From positions 1,439,352 to 1,503,351 of the forward strand of contig SCFE01000021.1 of the NCBI GenBank assembly GCA_004352715.1: a stretch of 64,000 nt of DNA, given 5' to 3'. Position numbers and translations under genes: made by a program. The DNA comes from Hofstenia miamia. Lineage: Eukaryota > Xenacoelomorpha > Acoela. Shown here piece after piece: positions 59,701 through 64,000 of this stretch (position 1 is the stretch's first letter; each line of letters starts with the position of its first letter). The notes under the pieces are model-generated. The model was given only the letters and a program-made list of their open reading frames with translations, was not told the origin of the DNA and ran no database searches.

Positions 59701-61294
59701 TATTTGGCGTAGGTTGGAAACCATTGCTGTCAATTACAGTCATTAAAATTTACATAAATAAAAATTAATAAATATGAGGAAAAATTATAAATCTGCAACT
59801 TTTTTTCCAACCAATCCACATCCATACTAAAATTTTATTTTATGCACATCCAATCTACAACCTCGCGAATACTGATGATCTGTAAATCTTCATGGCCTTG
59901 TCCAATGCATGCCCACCGTTGGTTATGGTAACCACCTGAAATAATCCCGGGTCAATTGAATCATCTGATTATCACAATTTCGGGTTATTGGGTTATTAGT
60001 GTCATCTCAGATATCAATACCCCTACTCGCTAAGGTTCTACAGAACCCTTCAGTCCACGGCATTATATATTTCCGTAGTACTGGTATCACAAATTTCAGA
60101 ATAATTTTTCAAATTTTGACCAAAATATAAATTATGCCGTGGCACCACATGAGGTCATGCGACCAAAAAAATTCATGGCACTGCAATAGGGTTAAATTGA
60201 CAAATTTGAATTTTTTAAAAATAATTACAATTTCAAAATAATTCATTCTTTCAAGTTCTTCTGGCACAGAACATGAATTACTAATTTAGTAGGTCATACA
60301 CAGAATTAATTTTTAATACAGAATCCTACCATCTCATTGAACACATTCATGTCTATGTCCATAGCTCAAGAATTTGTTTGAAAATGTGAGTAGAACTCTG
60401 TAACTTCAAAGTCACACTGGGACGTCAAGCGTTAAACATACTATGTAGCATTTTTGAGACTATAGACTAGCGCTTAATGTAATTTATTATTATTTAATAT
60501 TAATTTATTCAATTATTTTTTTATCATATGATATAAATGAATTTAGTATTACTGTAAGTTACTTAACTTTTGGCTCAGCAATGCATCATATGGTTTCAGG
60601 CATGGTGACATCATTTTGGCATATACATGGGCCTTTCATCAGTGAAAAGTGTAAATTTAAACGGGGTGCATATGATCAGGTACGTATTTCTTTCACTAGA
60701 ATACTTGCATTATCAAATAATACAGTAAAATATGTATTCAGTAATTAAGTAAACACATAGTAAAATTAGACCAATCCCTTTTCGATTTTAATAATTTTTT
60801 AAGATTTTGCAAGAATGTTGCAATTTAGTAGGTTTAATATTAAAGTTTGGAGCTCTATTCAATGAAATGAATGATTGTTTCGCGTTTAATTTGGACTCAT
60901 TTTAATGTTAGTTTATTAAAATGACATGGTGGCATTACGTTGATTGAGAATAACTTTGATTTGCTTACAGCAATTTTTGTTATTAATGAAGTAGCAGAAT
61001 CATTCAATGCAACTCTGGAATCTGTATTTATTTGATACAAACGAAAAGTATGATTAATAGAGGTTACTATGTTATGGGATATGATGTGTATATAGAATAT
61101 AACCCGATAGCTTCTATCACATTTGCTCATCAAAATGTGCATGTGCACTACCCTAATACAGAATTTGAAATCCAAACATTTTTCAATGCATCATAGTTAA
61201 TCATTTGCAAACACGCAAGTCTGCTAGCATGATTATATATTTTTAGGAATATATTCATGATCAGGGTTACTCGACGTTACGAAGTCACGCTTAG
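53726..61294 (+). CDS. Amino acid transporter, AAAP family, multi-exon
   Basis: Exons 53726-53869, 53919-54113, 54568-54823, 57360-57671, 58332-58509, 60547-60679 and a doubtful 61247-61294; all internal junctions are GT-AG and every phase matches. The first helix contains IATILGVGILGLPVTLSHSGFYPF, the G-x-GILxLP signature of AAAP (SLC32/36/38-like) membrane carriers. At least seven more hydrophobic segments follow, for example FDVCLGLSFVSVLISYALAG, AMFIGCVVVTFLVGAKI and the FIVV/SITVSYLTFGSAMHHM pair across the exon 5-6 junction. An acidic loop (EFSSIEEEEFEM) follows helix 2. Substrate cannot be told. The first intron is 49 nt. The family usually has a few more helices, and an adjacent frame at 61290-61440 has a hydrophobic stretch, so exon 7 may be frameshifted or the gene may continue. 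Confidence 0.75.
54824..57359. other. Intron of transporter gene
   Basis: Large AT-rich intron. No transposon with identifiable ends was found. Confidence 0.5.
59217..59737 (+). mobile_element. 5'-truncated non-LTR copy between 79-bp direct repeats
   Basis: A 79-nt sequence (59217-59295) recurs exactly at 59659-59737. Between them lie a single N, the last 60 or so codons of a non-LTR ORF (RTWNSLPKEIK ... GFKFYNNDY), a hairpin (arms 59584-59595 and 59620-59631) and a (TCTTA)n tail. It lies inside an intron of the transporter gene. The repeats could be a long target duplication or an assembly overlap. Confidence 0.65.
59297..59482 (+). pseudogene. Reverse transcriptase C-terminal tail
   Basis: The end of the same ORF type as at 22572-23075: SFIN-AIR-WN--P-EIK-I and G-KFYN-DYT line up in both. 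Only the C-terminus is present. Confidence 0.6.
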
Positions 61295-61466
61295 CGTCAA
61301 ATTTCATTGTCAAATTAACATGCTCTATGCATTAATCTATGCATTAACTGTACATTTTATTAGCGGATACCCTAATATATATAACGTGATGGATTTATTA
61401 GGAAAAAGTGAAAGTGAATATAAAAGGCCCAATGAATACACCTTTTTTGAATTTATTTATAGTGAG

Positions 61467-63900
61467 CAGGGGCGGATACAGAAAAATTTTTTAGTGGGGC
61501 CCAATGTAGAATAAAATGCTAAGTGCATAATTGGGTAATAGGGAGGGCGCAGGCTATTGAATTTTCAACTTCTAAAATTCATCACTATTCACAGACTTCA
61601 CCATCATCTACTGACTCCAAGAATGGAAACATAAAATTTGTGAAATTTTTAAATTTTTTTCAAATTTCAAATTACGCTTTATAATGTTGATAGTAAAATT
61701 CAAGAAAATCAACCAAATTCAAAAATTTAAAGCTAAATCATGCTGATTTTTGATATGTCAAACAAATTGGTTTTTAGATTTTTGGAGTAAGTGCTTGGTG
61801 TTGAATTTGAATACAAAAAATTTGTCCAACCCTATTGAGTATCGTCAAATGGGCTATGTAGGAAGAATGTGGTAAATAGAAATGGTAGACAATGAAAAAA
61901 TTGTATTTAATTATTACTCATGCCATGCTTAATATTTAACATTGTTCATTGCATATAAATTAATCACTATAGGTTTGTGCCATAGGATAACCTAACCTAG
62001 CTGTGCTCATCTAATTTCATTAGTATTTTTTAAAAATAAAATTATTTAAAATTTTATGCTAAAATTATAATAACCACAGAAAAGTAAGGATTGTTAACTA
62101 AAAGATTGACTAAATTTATAAAAGTATATATATATATATATATNNNNNNNNNNNNNNNNNNNNNNNNNNNNNNNNNNNNNNNNNNNNNNNNNNNNNNNNN
62201 NNNNNNNNNNNNNNNNNNNNNNNNNNNNNNNNNNNNNNNNNNNNNNNNNNNNNNNNNNNNNNNNNNNNNNNNNNNNNNNNNNNNNNNNNNNNNNNNNNNN
62301 NNNNNNNNNNNNNNNNNNNNNNNNNNNNNNNNNNNNNNNNNNNNNNNNNNNNNNNNNNNNNNNNNNNNNNNNNNNNNNNNNNNNNNNNNNNNNNNNNNNN
62401 NNNNNNNNNNNNNNNNNNNNNNNNNNNNNNNNNNNNNNNNNNNNNNNNNNNNNNNNNNNNNNNNNNNNNNNNNNNNNNNNNNNNNNNNNNNNNNNNNNNN
62501 NNNNNNNNNNNNNNNNNNNNNNNNNNNNNNNNNNNNNNNNNNNNNNNNNNNNNNNNNNNNNNNNNNNNNNNNNNNNNNNNNNNNNNNNNNNNNNNNNNNN
62601 NNNNNNNNNNNNNNNNNNNNNNNNNNNNNNNNNNNNNNNNNNNNNNNNNNNNNNNNNNNNNNNNNNNNNNNNNNNNNNNNNNNNNNNNNNNNNNNNNNNN
62701 NNNNNNNNNNNNNNNNNNNNNNNNNNNNNNNNNNNNNNNNNNNNNNNNNNNNNNNNNNNNNNNNNNNNNNNNNNNNNNNNNNNNNNNNNNNNNNNNNNNN
62801 NNNNNNNNNNNNNNNNNNNNNNNNNNNNNNNNNNNNNNNNNNNNNNNNNNNNNNNNNNNNNNNNNNNNNNNNNNNNNNNNNNNNNNNNNNNNNNNNNNNN
62901 NNNNNNNNNNNNNNNNNNNNNNNNNNNNNNNNNNNNNNNNNNNNNNNNNNNNNNNNNNNNNNNNNNNNNNNNNNNNNNNNNNNNNNNNNNNNNNNNNNNN
63001 NNNNNNNNNNNNNNNNNNNNNNNNNNNNNNNNNNNNNNNNNNNNNNNNNNNNNNNNNNNNNNNNNNNNNNNNNNNNNNNNNNNNNNNNNNNNNNNNNNNN
63101 NNNNNNNNNNNNNNNNNNNNNNNNNNNNNNNNNNNNNNNNNNNATATATATATATATATATATGAGTTTGTTAATTAAAAAACGAAATATTTCGTGGGGT
63201 GACTAGAAACATCACTACGCGAACAGTTAAGCAGAAGGATGCAAACGAATGACTCTGAAAAAGATATTGAAGAGAGTAAATTTATTTCTTGTGATGATAA
63301 AATAAAGAACAAGAATAATTCTTGCATGAAAATTCCGATCAGATACGAAATTAAAAATTGAAAATGTGATTTGTGTTAATTTTAGAATTAGTGGGGAAAT
63401 TTACAATGACAATGAGTATCGACCTTCTTTCCAGTGTTTCTTCAGACAGAAAGCGAGATACTGTATCATTTGAATTTTCTGAACATGAAGATGTCATTGA
63501 TTTCAGCTTTCATTAGATTTCTATATGATTTTATAATTGCATATGCCTAAAGCCAACTTCTTCACTCGTTAGATATATATAGTAAAATCACATGCGTTCC
63601 TATTCACACCCATCCAAAAGAGAATACTTTTAAAATTTAAAAAATTCTTAAAAACTAAATATTCATATTTTCATTGAAATGTAATCTCAGGATCTATAGG
63701 ACACATTATAGTGTAAAAGTTCAATGATATACAATTAAAAAACACAGGATCTTTCAAAAAATTTAAAAACCCGTTCCTATAACTCTATTTGACAGTACTA
63801 AGTAATTTTCGTTTGTAATTTTGATTGTATAATTTTAATGATTTTTTATATTTTAGAGGGGGCCCGGGCCCCCTCGGCCCCCCGTCTGTATCCTCCCTTG
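61467..63900. mobile_element. hAT-type element containing the 1000-N gap
   Basis: Left end CAGGGGCGGATACAGA and right end, in reverse complement, CAAGGGAGGATACAGA. Flanking 8-mers atagtgag (61459-61466) and atagtaag (63901-63908) match at seven of eight positions. Both ends have GGGGGCC-rich subterminal sequence. No transposase is visible in the sequenced parts; the gap could hide one. Confidence 0.7.
62126..63163. repeat. (TA)n microsatellite around 1000-N gap
   Basis: TA runs on both sides of N at 62144-63143. Confidence 0.85.
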
Positions 63901-63908
63901 ATAGTAAG

Positions 63909-64000
63909 AATAGACTCTTGGAAATATAGGGGAACAAACAGTCACACGCCCGCCTACTAGGGGTGTGCGGGTAGGCGGTTTCCATACCCGCCCATTACTG
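63909..64000. other. Possible second hAT end at window edge
   Basis: The last 50 nt (ggggtgtgcgggtaggcgg, then acccgcccattactg) resemble GC-rich hAT subterminal sequence, but the partner end is outside the window. Confidence 0.3.

Noticed and set aside
1-64000. CRISPR arrays or prokaryotic operons
   Set aside because: No regularly spaced repeats; the gene structure is eukaryotic.

Overview
The window looks like AT-rich nuclear DNA of an invertebrate animal; I cannot name the species. Coding regions are split into exons with GT-AG junctions, introns are as short as 40 and 49 nt, and genes are sparse among many transposons and (TA)n tracts. The scaffold carries four 1000-N gaps, several shorter gaps and three single-N joins, so order and orientation across gaps are not guaranteed.

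Left part (1-14.8 kb): a plus-strand gene with RFxV motifs and a coiled coil, probably the C-terminal tail of a WNK-type kinase, runs from 580 to a stop at 5757. A mariner remnant lies in its large 3' intron. The last two exons and AATAAA signal of an unrecognised minus-strand gene sit at 7061-6558. Next come a Penelope-like GIY-YIG remnant, a minus-strand RFxV exon (10360-10016) on a contig isolated by gaps, and two plus-strand exons (12466-13537).

Central part (15.8-22.2 kb): a degraded Polinton/Maverick (adintovirus-like) element. Read on the minus strand it holds a packaging ATPase (intact), a coiled-coil protein (one stop), a penton/minor-capsid-like protein (one stop), a small broken ORF, a double-jelly-roll major capsid gene (several breaks) and a fiber-like protein. 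A zinc-ribbon/phospholipase A2 gene (broken) faces the other way. No DNA polymerase B, integrase or protease is visible. A motif, TTTTTTCCTTATATA, precedes the start codons of the capsid, penton-like and ATPase genes almost immediately, with weaker versions at the others. This is the best candidate for something undescribed. The element runs directly into a non-LTR retrotransposon 3' end (to 23.2 kb), and a larger minus-strand non-LTR element fills 24.7-28.5 kb.

Right part (28.5-64 kb): mostly non-coding. It contains a Tc1 element nested in a mariner element (32.2-34.1 kb), a 211-bp MITE, an intact intronless G-protein beta subunit gene (40615-39572, minus strand), a hAT-type MITE (51.4 kb), a multi-exon amino acid transporter gene of the AAAP family (53726 to about 61.3 kb), a 5'-truncated non-LTR copy inside one of its introns, and a hAT-type element (61467-63900) containing the last large gap.
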